64,000 bases of DNA, taken from contig CM057142.1 in NCBI GenBank assembly GCA_029964075.1, positions 25,174,392 to 25,238,391 on the forward strand, read 5' to 3'. Shown piece after piece: positions 43,932 through 55,310 of this stretch (the first letter of the stretch is position 1; each line of letters begins with the position of its first letter). The translations under genes were made by a program, and so were the position numbers. Under the pieces are notes generated by a model. The model was not told the DNA's origin, did no database searches, and saw only the letters and a program-made list of their open reading frames with translations. Source of the DNA: Patiria pectinifera (Eukaryota; Echinodermata; Asteroidea; Valvatida; Asterinidae).

Positions 43932-43961
43932 TTTTGACGACGTGCAGCCTGGTGCAACCAT
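43932..43961 (-). other. Candidate 5' exon near the CACTA right end
   Basis: On the - strand ATGGTTGCACCAGGCTGCAC begins a 10-codon frame (MVAPGCTSSK) that runs into AAAA|GTAAGT. It lies about 720 bases inside the right end, where a transposase gene would be expected to start. It ends in phase 0, whereas the zinc-finger exon at 37484 needs one extra base, so a direct join does not work. It may be a leader exon or chance. Confidence 0.2.
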
Positions 43962-44429
43962 GAAAGTGACTCGACAGTCAACTTGCCGACTAAACTGTTT
44001 TGACTACACGAACGTCGGCTGAAATCACGCTGTAACTGGCGACTGAAGGCACGTACAAGACGTCAAATGACACAGACTTTACATGACAGATTATTCATTA
44101 CTTTTCGCGCCCAATATACACGCGCGGCCGGACTGTGGCCAGGCGGCCGTATACTGGTACTCGTGTAAACGCAGAACAGTCATGTGACTGCCGCCTACCA
44201 GTCAAAAAGCAGACGATTCTTTTTAAGTTACGGACACTTTGTTATCGCAATATTGTTTGTCGGTTGAGGGCGTAATTTTATCATTAAAAAAAATCTAAAG
44301 TTTTTTCATATTAATGGAAAATCTTAATTTTACGTGCAGCAATATCAATTTTATTTTTTCCATTTATTAACGTCCTCAGTTCTCATTGGCTAGGCAGCCT
44401 GAATAAATTCTTGCACAACAAAAGAGGAT

Positions 44430-44685
44430 TCTCTCTCAGGAAACAATGATGTTAGTGTGTCTTAACAGAGAAGGCTTGTACGAGAACGTCATTGTTTGTT
44501 CCATGACAAAACTTTAATTTAACGGCGAACCTTCTGTTACCAAACAGAGAATTGCTGAACAAATGTACGATGAGTGAAACAGACTTGTTTATTTACAAAA
44601 AAATCCCAAAACAGTAATATCTACTGTATTTTTTTGACATTTTCAACAGAAAAACAACTGTGCAGTGACGCAATTTTTTACAGTG
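44430..44685. repeat. Right subterminal region of CACTA element
   Basis: AACAGA, CTGTTACC, AACAGTA, CTACTGT and CAACTGTG words repeat through the last 250 bases before the CAGTG end, matching the words at 25970-26290. Confidence 0.5.
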
Positions 44686-44687
44686 TA

Positions 44688-45760
44688 GTCATGGTAGTTG
44701 CGGTTGCTTTACATGTTCAAACAGCACGGCAGGTAGCTGGGATGCTTCCGACAAGCTGCTTCCAGTAGTGAAGAAGCGATGTCTGGCCCCTTTGATACCT
44801 ACAGTTGCACCACACCCCTTGTGCTCTGCATGAAACGGCGAAGCAAGTTGTGTCGCACCATGTTAGGCTTTGGAAGAAGGGTGGTGCCAAGGACTTTGTC
44901 AGACCGAGATCGGAGTAGATGCCTTGGACTAGTATGTTTATCATTTCTGAAGCCCACCCAGATCTCCAATAGGCCAATGATCTCCAAAACAAGCTTGAAA
45001 TGATCTCGAAAGTGATCGCAGTGACTCGACTCTCAATCCTTCACTGGCTCAGTGGGTCGCATATCAAGTTACTCCGGTGCACCCATAAGGTGTGGACGCA
45101 GCCTTGTCTAGGTATACAAGGGCGTAGGTCCCGATTTTGGCATGGGGCTTTGCCGACTCGTTTGCTAGCACTGAGTTAATTGTATCACAACCAGGTGATG
45201 ATGTCACATCTGCAAACTTGTTATGATGTGTCGAAGAAGTCAAGCTTGATGAGCCCGCCTCACTGCAGGGTTCTCATGCGAGAAATGGATATTTACGGTT
45301 TGGGCATATTAATACTGGAACTCACCAAGTGAGAGGTTGCCCTGAGCCTTGGTTATCTGTGATCAACATCTTGGGTGCCGAAGACAATGAAACGACCGTT
45401 GGTTGATAGCTCCACCCATCCCCAGCATGGCGGGCACACACCACACGCGCCTATACATCCTTACAATAACTTAGGACAATTTTCTCGCTCCAATCTAAGA
45501 TTGTTTCTGTGGTATGCGTAGAAATGTCAAACTGTCCGACATGTGCAGCTACTGGGAAAAAGGTTTTTTTTTTAATGGAATGACGCACCAGAAACACCTG
45601 GTTTGACCGGAATGATCTCGAGTGGTAAACTTGACATCCAATAATTAAAATAACATCAGAATCAGACATTTGGACCCCCCCCCAAAAAAAAAAACCACAG
45701 TTGTGTTGTTTTAACTGCGAGTACCGATCCAACCTGGGTGGCGGCCATTTTTTTTTCAAA
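44688..45760 (-). pseudogene. Upstream part of the outer transposon's protein, decayed
   Basis: On the - strand several frames give parts of one protein. LAPPFFQSLTWCDTTCFAV recalls the LTGCDTTS.F stretch of a widespread transposon-linked family. EASQLPAVLFEHVKQPQLP then lies directly beside the CACTA insertion. Further upstream, segments such as KIGTYALVYLDKAASTPYGC are open but not recognised. Frames switch and stops occur, so it is not functional. The end of this protein is at 25790-25967. Confidence 0.45.
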
Positions 45761-46110
45761 AATGGCGGCTCCTAGAGCATCTGCCTTGCCTCGAATCATT
45801 AAAATGACATCATATTTAGACTCTGTGGCCCCGAAAACCCATAAAAGGTAGTATTATTTAAGATTTTAGCTCGTGTATTTTCTTAACTGTGATATATGTG
45901 GCGGCCATTTTGGATTTTGCCAATATGGCGGTCCCTTGGGGCATCTGTTTTGCCTCAAATCGTTAAAATAACATCAGATTCAGATTGCTCGACCCCGAAA
46001 AGACCTAAAAAGTGGTATTATTTATGATTCTAGCTCATTTGACCTCTGACCCGATTGGCGGCCATATTGGATTTTTCCAATATGGCGGCCCCGTGGGGCG
46101 CCCGTCTTGG
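45640..46110 (-). repeat. About 170-bp AAAATGGCGGC units, right arm
   Basis: Three units in reverse orientation to 25216-25640, each with GGCGGCCATTTTGGATTTTGCC-like cores and AAATAACATCAGATTCAGA. They support the idea that 24830 and 48627 are two ends of one element. Confidence 0.75.
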
Positions 46111-48364
46111 CGCCCGTCAAAAATCGAAATAGTATGGTATGGACGACATCTGTGCCAAATTTGGTGCTTTTGGAAGAATGTGAACCAAAATATCCCTTAG
46201 ACCCCCGACTACATTGAGTATTATGAAACATGGACGTTTTCCCACCTCGATGAATGAACGAGAACTTGTAAAGGATTTTTACATCGCTAACAACATTTCA
46301 GAAGAAACAGAGTTGACTTGTTCCTCATATGCAAACCATTACAACTGACAGCAAAAACAATGGTCTTGATTTCAATTATTAATATCTCATTTTAATGAAT
46401 GCTTGTGTGTATTATCACTACGCTCAATGGCACTCCAAGGACAGCTATAAAAATGGTTTCTTCAAGTAAAACATGCATAACTTCTTTTGGCATAAATCAA
46501 TATCAGTAACTCCTTTTTTTCCAGATGAGTGAAAGAACATGCTCTTATTAGACATACTTTATTGTATCAAATTTGATTGCATTTTGAATCACCTTGTAGA
46601 CGATAATAATTGCTGTATATACACAACAACAATCGGGGGCGGAGCCAGGAATTTTTGTGGAGGGGGGGGGGTTCATCAGCAAATCAATGCTGAAATGTAG
46701 ACAGGTTTTTTTGGTCCGGACACTTGGCTCCTTAAAATCAATGGGGGAGGGGGGGGGTGGCTCGTACCATACTTTCAAAGTGGTCGCTGTTCATATCCGA
46801 CGATTATTAACAATATGTTACAGGATATACGAATACCCCCTAACCCAGCAGGTTCCAGTCCGTATTTTGGGGAAAGGCGTATAATACCAGTATAATTTCT
46901 CGGGGTATCGGAGTATGGGCGCTGGGCAGTACTATTGTACAGGATTACCCCGTAACGTCACACGAATGGTCTATTGTGTACACAGATGCACCCAAAGGCC
47001 TCAATTGAATAACCATTGGGCACCAGTGGAATATAATTTTTTTTATGATTTGGGAAAAGCTTGGCTAGGCTTGACTTGTCTTTTTTATTGCCACAAGAAC
47101 ATTTAATTTTACCTCAAAATAAGTCATCAACTATTATTTACATCATTATGATGTTATCAAAATATAAAACAACAAACCAAAAAATTCGACGAAATTTGTT
47201 TCTTTTGTAGATTGTGTTTATCCAGCTTACAAACTCATGGGGCATCGAACCGGGGACATCTGTGGTTTAGTCGAGTAAACACACACAAAGACATGTAAAA
47301 TTAGAACTAAAGGACATTTTGAAACGTGTAAATTATTTTCGCAAACGGACTTGATATTTCTTAATTATTAAATAGCATTCCTAGAAACTAATACCCGACG
47401 ACACCGAGACTGAAAATTTGATCAAAATGCGGCGTGCAGAGGCAACTAATGGTTGTGTCTCTTTTGTTGATGTTCATAAAAAATGCAAAACGTCTGCTCG
47501 TCAATTTCCTTTCCACACATGAAGCGGTACAAAGACGGATGATTGATGATGTCATTAGAGTTGTTTTTATTGAAAAGGCATTGTTGCTTTGATGCAAAGC
47601 ATTTGGGTATTATCATCTATGGAGAAGCTGTTAAGCTTGACGAACTTGCAACGCATGATTGTATAGTTTTGGGAATTTGAAAGGTTATTGTTGGTATAAT
47701 TATATACGTGCTTTTTCAAAATTTCGATTTTTCTTTTCCGAACAAAATGTAAAAGAATATAATGTCCTGCAACAAATGCCCCCCGGCGCTCCCCATTTAA
47801 AATCCGAGTGAAATTAACACAAATTTGTCTTCGTCTTCAGCGCCCAGATTCAATGTTGGCAATAAGAGTTTTATCAAATCATTTCTCGTAATATATCAGA
47901 CAAGAGTTTTGCTAATTTTCCGATATTCCAATTCAAGCCATGAGAGTCGTTTTATCTTAAATATGATCTCAATATGATTTAAAGCAAATCTTGAATTTGT
48001 AAGTGTCATTTTTAGGCAACCTGTCAATAAAGACATTTTTGTGAATTTATGATTGTTAATGTTTAACGTGAAGTGAATTACTTTTCAACGGGATAAAATA
48101 GGGGAAAACAAGGTAAAGGTGTGATTTCCTACGAAGCTTGGGGGAGTAATTTAAAACAAGTTGAAAAAAACACCACAAATCAACTTGGACCCAGATCAAA
48201 TCAATACCCTACAGTTTTTCTCTTGTTCCTCTGCCAGTTTATTGTTCATATAAGAACGGGTGGGGAAAACCTCAAATGCACCGACGAACAAGAAAGCATC
48301 CACGACAGTGCTTCAACAACGGAATATCCATACAGAACGAGATTTTTGCATGTCATCATCTCCT
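46111..48364. other. Right arm filler, no gene recognised
   Basis: This 2.2 kb has no counterpart in the left arm and may be a later insertion or part of the element lost on the left. It contains a G-rich repeat remnant (GGGGGCGGAGCCAGGAATTT at 46634 with G runs to 46760). I see no exon with motif support. Confidence 0.35.
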
Positions 48365-48627
48365 CATCGTAATTCGACTTGGCGAGATAATTTATCTCCA
48401 CAAGTTATCATCTCGACTTCAGGAAGTCTGGACAAGTCGTCATGTAGACTTATGGAAGTCGACTTGGAGAGATAATGTCTCTGGACAAGTCGTCATGTCG
48501 ACTTCGGTAAGTCGACTTAGCGATACAATTATGTGATTAAGTCGCCTTACTCTCGGCGATATGTCAACATGACGTGATAAATTATCTGAGTAAATAAAGA
48601 AGTGGATGGCACTCATGGAGCGCCGTA
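48365..48627 (-). repeat. Right end of outer element with 53-bp array
   Basis: Reverse copy of 24830-25190: CGACTTCGGTAAGTCGACTT units, then TAAGTCGCCTTACTCTCGGC, ending in GGCACTCATGGAGCGCCGTA. Only about three units remain here against five on the left. Confidence 0.85.
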
Positions 48628-49035
48628 AAAACTATTCGAGCATTAAAATCATTAATTTGATTGGGTTTTTTTTGTACAACACGTTGGTCATGTATTAATT
48701 GTCGCCCTTTACTATCGATTTGAAGCGGAGAAACTTGGGAAAAGCTGCATGGACTAAAATGCCACTGCATCTGTAGCTAAATGTTTAGGATTGAAAATTA
48801 AGTCCAAAAAATGCGAAATCGGAGGTCTGGAAACGTAAAAACTCAGTAACAATGTTACAAATGTTCCGTATGGAGATATTGAAAGGGCATCGAATGTACA
48901 TCTTAGACACTTTAATGAGCTTAACATGTTTCCACAAAACGTGCGTTCTGAATTTTTTCGGCGTTTTGCTGAAAGAACGCTAACCTTTTTGTGATCCTTG
49001 GACAACTTTAAAACGGCGGTTGTGTCTAAAATTCC
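48628..49035. other. Gap between outer transposon and LTR element
   Basis: About 400 bases of unique-looking DNA. TTCC at 49032-49035 is the left target duplication of the LTR element. No gene seen. Confidence 0.5.
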
Positions 49036-50481
49036 TGCGACCCGGATATTGGTTCTTTTTACAAGTTTATTTTAACAGCAACAAAGGAAAAAGGGTTGAT
49101 GGGTAAGTCTATAATGAAAAACAGAAAGGAAACAATAATAAGTAAACATCAAACTATGTAAAGTATATAACTACAGTAAACTAGAGTCTAAGAAATAGGA
49201 AAATTAAATCAAAGTTAAATCAAAATTAAATCAAACAACTTCCAAACTTCTTGAATTCTTTCGTCAAAGAATAAAGGTTCCTAGTTGAGGAAATTACGCT
49301 CTTAAGTAGAATTATCCATGAACAAGTTGTTTCTTTATCCACCTACTTAAATATTCACAACAACTTTAGAGTCCAGGCAAGAACACTAAAACTTCTAGGC
49401 AGTGCTGCACTCAATAACAATTTACCACAAAAACTAATACATACTAATGAGCTAGGGAGTAGCAATACTAGCAACCTTTGTGGTTTCCCTGTGCGGGCTG
49501 ATGGTGCACTGATCACATAGCAATTACCAGAAGCTGTACACAACCCTACTCACACAGCACACAGTATCGATATTATACCCACACATGTAGCTATGCCCAT
49601 TATCGATATGCAACTTAAACCACAGATTCTACACTCAGCTATAAACCTGGAGTGGAGGTTCCTAATGACTCTACCAGCTGGTGTACTCCAATACTCCTTC
49701 TTCCAAGATAAACCACAAGATGCAGTGCTGGCAATCTTAGGGTGTGGGCTAGATAGTCCATACATGTACATTCATTTGAACTGCATGTTTTCTAAGGAGT
49801 AGTCCCCAAAGTTTGCTAAAATATTAAGTGAATAACTTAATAACTGAATTGTGAATTACAGAATTAAATATGTCTCAACCACTCTGAATAAGTGAACAAA
49901 TAAGAATAAACCAAAGATAAAAAGTAACTAAACTTTAGCTTAAACTAGCAAAGAACTTTGCAAGAAGTAAAAGTAAATCAAATAGTAAGAAATCTGATAA
50001 GGATAAGAGAATATCAAAATACAATGAACTTGAACTCCTCAAATGACATTGATAAATCCCTAGTGGACTTGCCCAACAGTTTCAGGGAGTCTTACGGTAC
50101 GAAAGGTGATAAACTTATCCTAACAATTAAAATGCACTAAATCATCATCCTAAATGATAATAACTATGAACACAAATATGAATTGTAGACTAGTAATAAT
50201 GAGAAATAAAGAATGATATGTAACTTATGGAACAAGGATGGGAAATGAGCACTGAGTTCTTGACTAGGACGACTGGAGCTTAGGAATAATGGGATGCTTC
50301 CACGATGGTGGCTAAGAATGAAAATGCTGAAAGTTCAGACTGTTCACATTGACCACACTGACCACATCTCAGGGTCTATGAACTCCAGTGGGTGGCTGTT
50401 ACTAGGGCAACCAGTGGGCCTTCCTTACCATTGAGCTAAACTAGTCTTAAAGGGGCAATGCACTGAAAGTGTCTGGTCACA
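49036..50481 (-). repeat. 3' LTR of the gypsy-type element (1446 bp)
   Basis: Direct repeat of 56302-57749. Canonical TG...CA ends. Short open frames in it recur in the other LTR and are not genes. Confidence 0.95.
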
Positions 50482-50492
50482 ATCTCCTCTGC
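50482..50492 (-). other. Polypurine tract of the gypsy-type element
   Basis: On the - strand GCAGAGGAGAT stands immediately before the 3' LTR. A purine-rich stretch at this place is the usual primer site for second-strand DNA synthesis. Position and composition are the only evidence. Confidence 0.6.
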
Positions 50493-50639
50493 TAGCCTAT
50501 TGGGTTCCACACCAATACCGGTACTTTAAGCAACTAAACTGAATCAAAAGTTAAAAATAAGATCTACCTAGATACACTTAGTAAAAATGATAAAGACTGT
50601 AACTCTCTGGCTTTAGTACTACAGTTCTTGATTGTCCGT

Positions 50640-53600
50640 TTATAACCGCGGTGTCTCAAGTGGAGTAGTCAATGTAACTGCTTGCTGCAAGAAACCATCA
50701 AGCCATCCCTCTAGTCTATCACTCAGCAGGGCAGCGTTTGGTGGTGAGGATGGGGTGGATATCTCTATGTGTACTCGTTTGTTGGAGGCCTTAGGAAGGT
50801 TGAAGGGATTGGAGTGTTTACCGGCACCAACCCGGGTTGAACGTCTCACTGGCTTGCTCGTGGGGTTGTTGCAACTGGTTGTTCCAGTGGCTTTTATGGG
50901 TTTGACATCTGAAGTTGGGGAGGGCTGTTGAGCGTCATCTGCACACTCAGGCCCGACGGAGACTTCGCAGTCGGTAGTTTCATGAAGGAGACTACTGTGG
51001 TGGGTGCATGGAGCTGGAGACACAATATTGGAGGCTTCAGTACTGTAGCCTCCTCTACTATGTCCAAGCTTTGGGGTTCATCTGTTGTCTTAGGCGTCAT
51101 TGGATCAAGGGAGACTGCAGCCATAGCAGGCTCCGCTGCTATGTTTGTGTCATCGGGTTGAATGACAGCAGTCGCCATCTTAGCTTCTTCTGAAGGAGAA
51201 CTCGTCACGGGTTTCGTGGGTTCAACCTCTGGGTAGTTGAACTGCACCAAAAGAGTCCCTCTGTCCAGGTCATCTTGGTCCTTCCTCTCGGGATCTGCTG
51301 GCCTGACATTTGGTGGTGTCATAGACTTCTCTGGCTGCTGGGGATAAACAGAACCGGCAGGCTCCTCTGCTGTTTCGGAGGACTGGGGTGTCACTTTCTC
51401 CTGATCATCATCACCAAGGGCAGGGACGATTTCCTTGGTGTCTAGAATCTCGGTTCTGGTGACTCTCTTCAGTGGCCCAGTGCCATCTGCCAGCTTAATC
51501 TCATACACGTTGTCTTGGGGACGTGATACAACTCGATAGGGAGTTGCCTTCCAGTGATCTGATATTTTGTGTCTTCCCAAGGGGTGACTCCGAAGGAGAA
51601 CTCTAGTACCGATGGCGATCCCGTGATCATTGGCCTTGGCGTCGTTTCGCTTACATCTGTTGGCACTCTTCTCCCCCATCTTCTTCCGAGCTGATGCAGC
51701 AGCGTATCGCAATTTCTCCTGATGCTGCTTCACCCAAGCATCTAGATCTGGTGCTGGAGCGGTCTTTGGCTCTGCCAACCCAAACAATTTGTAGGGTTGG
51801 CTCACGACCCATGTAGATGACGAAGGGTGACATGCCGGTTGATGAATGTGGCGTACAGTTGTATATGAACACCAGTTCTTGAAGGTGCTGAGGCCATCTC
51901 CTCTTGTGCTCGGGTGGAAGAGTACGGAGACGGTCATGGAGCGTCCGGTTGAACCGCTCGCACTGACCGTTCCCCTGTGGGTGGTAGGCTGTGGTCCTAC
52001 TCTTCTTGATGCCGTATAAACCACAAAGATCTTTGACCAGTTGTGACTCAAAATTCCGCCCCTGATCACTATGGATGCGACGTGGGACCCCGAACTTCTG
52101 GAACCACTCCTGGACAAGGATTCTAGCCACTGTTGACGCCTTTTGATCACGACATGGAATAGCTTGGGAAAATTTACTGAACACGTCAGTCATCACCAAG
52201 ACGTTTTCCCTGCCGTCTGTTGACTTTTCCAGGACGGTGAAATCAATTGCTAAGATATCGAGTGGGCCCTCGGCCAGGAGTGATCCCATGGTGGGTCTGA
52301 TATTGGGTGTAGGGGCCTTGGCAACCGTGCAACGCTCGCACTTCTTACACCACTTCTCCACGTCTGTAGCCATCCCCGGCCAGTAAAATCTTCTTTTGAC
52401 CAATGCCAGGGTGCGCTCCTGTCCTTGATGTCCGGCTTGGTTGTGAAGGGCTGTGAGTGCTATCGGCTGTAATTCGGCAGGCAAGAGCATTTGGGTTCGG
52501 TCACCTTCCACAGAATCCATCGAATGAAGATAGAGGACACCATCCTTCTCCTTGATCCTATCCCACTTCCTTAGGAGGGTTTTCGTCATCCTGGTCTCAT
52601 GTCTCAGATGGTCTGATGCTGGTCTCGTTCCATGTCTCCAGAACACACGGAACCTAGAAATCACTGGGTCTGCATTCTGCAGTCGGCCCAATTCTTCAGG
52701 AGTGTATTCCGGCAGGGTAGTCGTTGCTGGTGGGGCCTCTACAGCAATGGCGGAACGGACATTGATGCAGGTTGCATTCGTGGTTTCCACTGCAATCTCT
52801 TGGAGTGATGTCGAGTGGGTCACATCTGATATGGCCTCTTCTGCGTGAGCAGTCTGGCGACTCAGGGCATCGGCGTTTGTGTTGGATCGGCCAGAGCGGT
52901 ACTTGATCTTGAAGTTGAATTGGGCAAGCTGGCTCGCCCACCTCATCTCTGCTGCAGCAAGCTTGGCCGATTTGAGATACGCTAATGGGTTGTTATCGGT
53001 GAAGACCGTGAATTCTGCTCCAAGGAGATAATCACGGAACTTCTCTGTAACAGCCCATTTGAGAGCCAACAACTCAAGCTTCATCGAGCTGTAGTTGGAC
53101 ATGTTCCTCTCTGGTGGACGGAGACTGCGACTTGCATAGCTCAGGACTACCTTGCCATGTTCCTGCTCCTGGGATAAGACAGCGCCCAAACCATCGAAGG
53201 AGGCATCAGTTTCCACGATAAAAGGTAGGCTGAAGTCAGGATAACCTAGGATGGGTGGGGACGTCAGTCTTGCCTTCAGTTCCTCGAAAGCCCTTGTGCA
53301 GTCTAAGGTCCACTGTCGCCGAAATTCCTGCTGCTGACTCGATGATGGACGTCTCCAGGCAGCCCCCTTCTTGCATCCTTGCTTTGTGAGGAGTGCATGG
53401 AGCGGTGCTGCTATCTGGCTGAAACGCCTCACGAACTTCCGGTAGTAGCCAGCTAATCCAAGGAATGCTCGCAGCTCCTTCTCAGTTTGGGGTTGTTTCC
53501 AGCCACCAATTGCGTTCGTCTTGGCAGGGTCAGTAGCGATGCCTCTTGCAGAGACAACATGGCCTAAATACTTGCATTCCCTCCGGAAAAAGTGACACTT

Positions 53601-55310
53601 CTTGGGTTTCAGTTTTAGGCCGTGCTGTCTTAACCTCTGGAACACCACTTCCAGTCTCTCCAGGTGCTCTTCAAAGGAGCTGGAAAACACCAGGATGTCG
53701 TCAAGATACAGAAGGAGACTCCCGTAGTTGAGGTCGCCAAGGATGACCTCCATCAGGCGCTGAAAAGTTGCTGGGCTGTTGCTGAGTCCAAATGGCATGC
53801 GGACGTATTCGTACAGGCCACCGGTGCCTGCACGGAAAGCTGTCTTTGGGATGTCCTCCTCAGCAACCGCTACCTGGTGGTACCCCTGTACCAAGTCCAA
53901 TGAAGAAAACATTCATGCACCTCCTAGGGAATCCAGGGCCTCGTCAATCCTCGGGATAGGGTAAGCATCTTTCTTCGTCTGCTTGTTCAAGGCCCGATAG
54001 TCAACGCAGAGGCGCATACTACCGTCCTTCTTGCGTACAATGACCACTGGGGCAGCATATGGGCTGGTGGAAGGTCTGATGATTTTCTGTTCCAGCAGCC
54101 GTTGCAAATGAGCCTTGACCTCTGTCATTTGGTGTGGGGGTATTCTTCGATGGGGTACATGGACTGGGTGTTCACCGGTTGTGGGGATTCTATGGGTTAC
54201 AGTGGTTGTGAATCCCAAGTCGTCCTCTCCATGGGAGAACACATCCCTGTACTTCCCCAAAAGTTCAATCAGCTTCTGCCGTTCGTCATGGTTGATTTCT
54301 GCCTCTTTGAGATTGATATCAAAGGGTAGAGGTTCCATATCTTGTGGCCTCGTCGTAGAGGGACGGTTGGACTTAATTTCCCTAGCGTCTCCTACATCAA
54401 GGTGGATGCCATCGCCCGTCTCCTGAATAGTGCCAGAACTCGATTGGAGGACTCGCACTGGGGACACAATGCCAATCCGGCTCTTAGGCTGCAACCACAC
54501 GTCTTCCTCGCTTACGTTGACAACTTGGACAGACACTGTCCCATTCTCGGAGACAGAGCATGTGTCTATCAGGGCTATGTTCCTGGGTAGGTTGCCAGTG
54601 TCACCACTGACAGCCTGGATAAGCACTTCTTGGGGTCCACTTCTCCTTTGTCTTGTGGAACAGCTCACCACCTTCAGGCAACGGGCAGGAATGCAGATTG
54701 GTGATGCCCCTTTCAGTCGGGCAAATCCAGACTTTGTCTCATCCCGTTCAGCAATCTCATATGCCAGTAGCGCTTCTGCCCACCGGGGATTTCCATATGT
54801 CTGTGTCGCGTTTATGTAGTTACCGCCATATTTTTCCTTCAAGGCTTCCCTCACTGCGCTGATGACGTTACATCCGAGCAGGCCAGTAGGTTGGGAATCT
54901 TCCCGGGACGTCTTGGAGACTAGAACTCCTACTCGGCTAAGTTGAACACCTAGAACTTCCATCTCCAGCTCTGTGTAACCAGTGTACAGCAGTTCCATCC
55001 CATTCGCTGCATACACTTTCAGCCATTTGGTGACATGTTGCACAGCAGGCTGTTGGGATGACAGTCTGCTGAAGACAGTCTCTGGTAGAATAGTTACCTC
55101 ACTCCCAGTGTCGAGGATGAAGCGAACTTCCTGTCCCAACACTGTGACGGTCACTTCTGGGCTCTTTGTAACTGCTCTACCAAAGACTTCACCTCTGCTC
55201 AAGTTAGTTGAGCCAGCTGATCTTCTCTCCAACGCCTGGCTCGTTACTGTGGAGGGTTGGCGTTTGGGGAATCCTTGTTTACTCGTTGGGATGGGTTGTA
55301 CGGCGGGGCC
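50640..55310 (-). pseudogene. Pol polyprotein of gypsy-type element, interrupted
   Basis: Reading leftward: protease with [13 protein letters not shown]; reverse transcriptase with [29 protein letters not shown] and LLYLDDILVFS; RNase H with VETDASFDGLGAVLS and FTDNNPLAYL; an HHCC finger (HNQAGHQGQ...CKKCERC); integrase with AIDFT, IHSDQGRNF and QGNGQCERFN; and a GPY/F-like end (ATPYRVV). An in-frame TGA at 53913-53915 cuts the reverse transcriptase between LGGA and MFSSLDL. The integrase C-terminus shifts frame near 51797, and the tail (PVRRSTRVGAGKHSNPFNLP) lies in another frame from about 51000. The pol frame is -1 relative to gag and overlaps it by about 60 bases. Confidence 0.9.

Larger units (their letters stand above)
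25970..44685 (-). mobile_element. CACTA (EnSpm-like) transposon, 18.7 kb, carrying two spliced genes
   Basis: The left end is CACTGTTAAAAAAAAACCTG and the right end reads inward CACTGTAAAAAATTGCG. A TA dinucleotide stands outside each end (25968-25969 and 44686-44687), consistent with the 2-3 bp duplications of the superfamily. Both subterminal regions are rich in CTACTGT/AACAGT words. Removing the element and one TA brings two coding remnants of the host transposon together in the same frame. Inside are a zinc-finger TNP2-like transposase (34829-37484) and a 413-residue second gene (29153-34762), both leftward, plus many younger inserted repeats. Confidence 0.7.
24830..48627. mobile_element. 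Outer DNA transposon with long inverted ends (about 5.1 kb without its insert)
   Basis: TACGGCGCTCCATGAGTGCC at 24830 is mirrored at the right edge (ending 48627). Both sides then carry, reading inward, the same order of repeats: a 53-bp AAGTCGACTT array and an about 170-bp AAAATGGCGGC array. Coding remnants on the - strand occur inside both arms (44688-45760 and 25790-25967). They read as one gene split by the CACTA element at 25970-44685. I see no target duplication outside the two ends, so it is also possible that these are two separate copies in opposite orientation. Confidence 0.55.

Noticed and set aside
43932-43961. First coding exon of the transposase gene
   Set aside because: Start and donor look good but the phase does not match the zinc-finger exon at 37484, so I keep it only as a low-confidence candidate.
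49355-50140. Short open frames in the LTR
   Set aside because: They recur almost unchanged in the other LTR (56621-57410), are short and show no motif.
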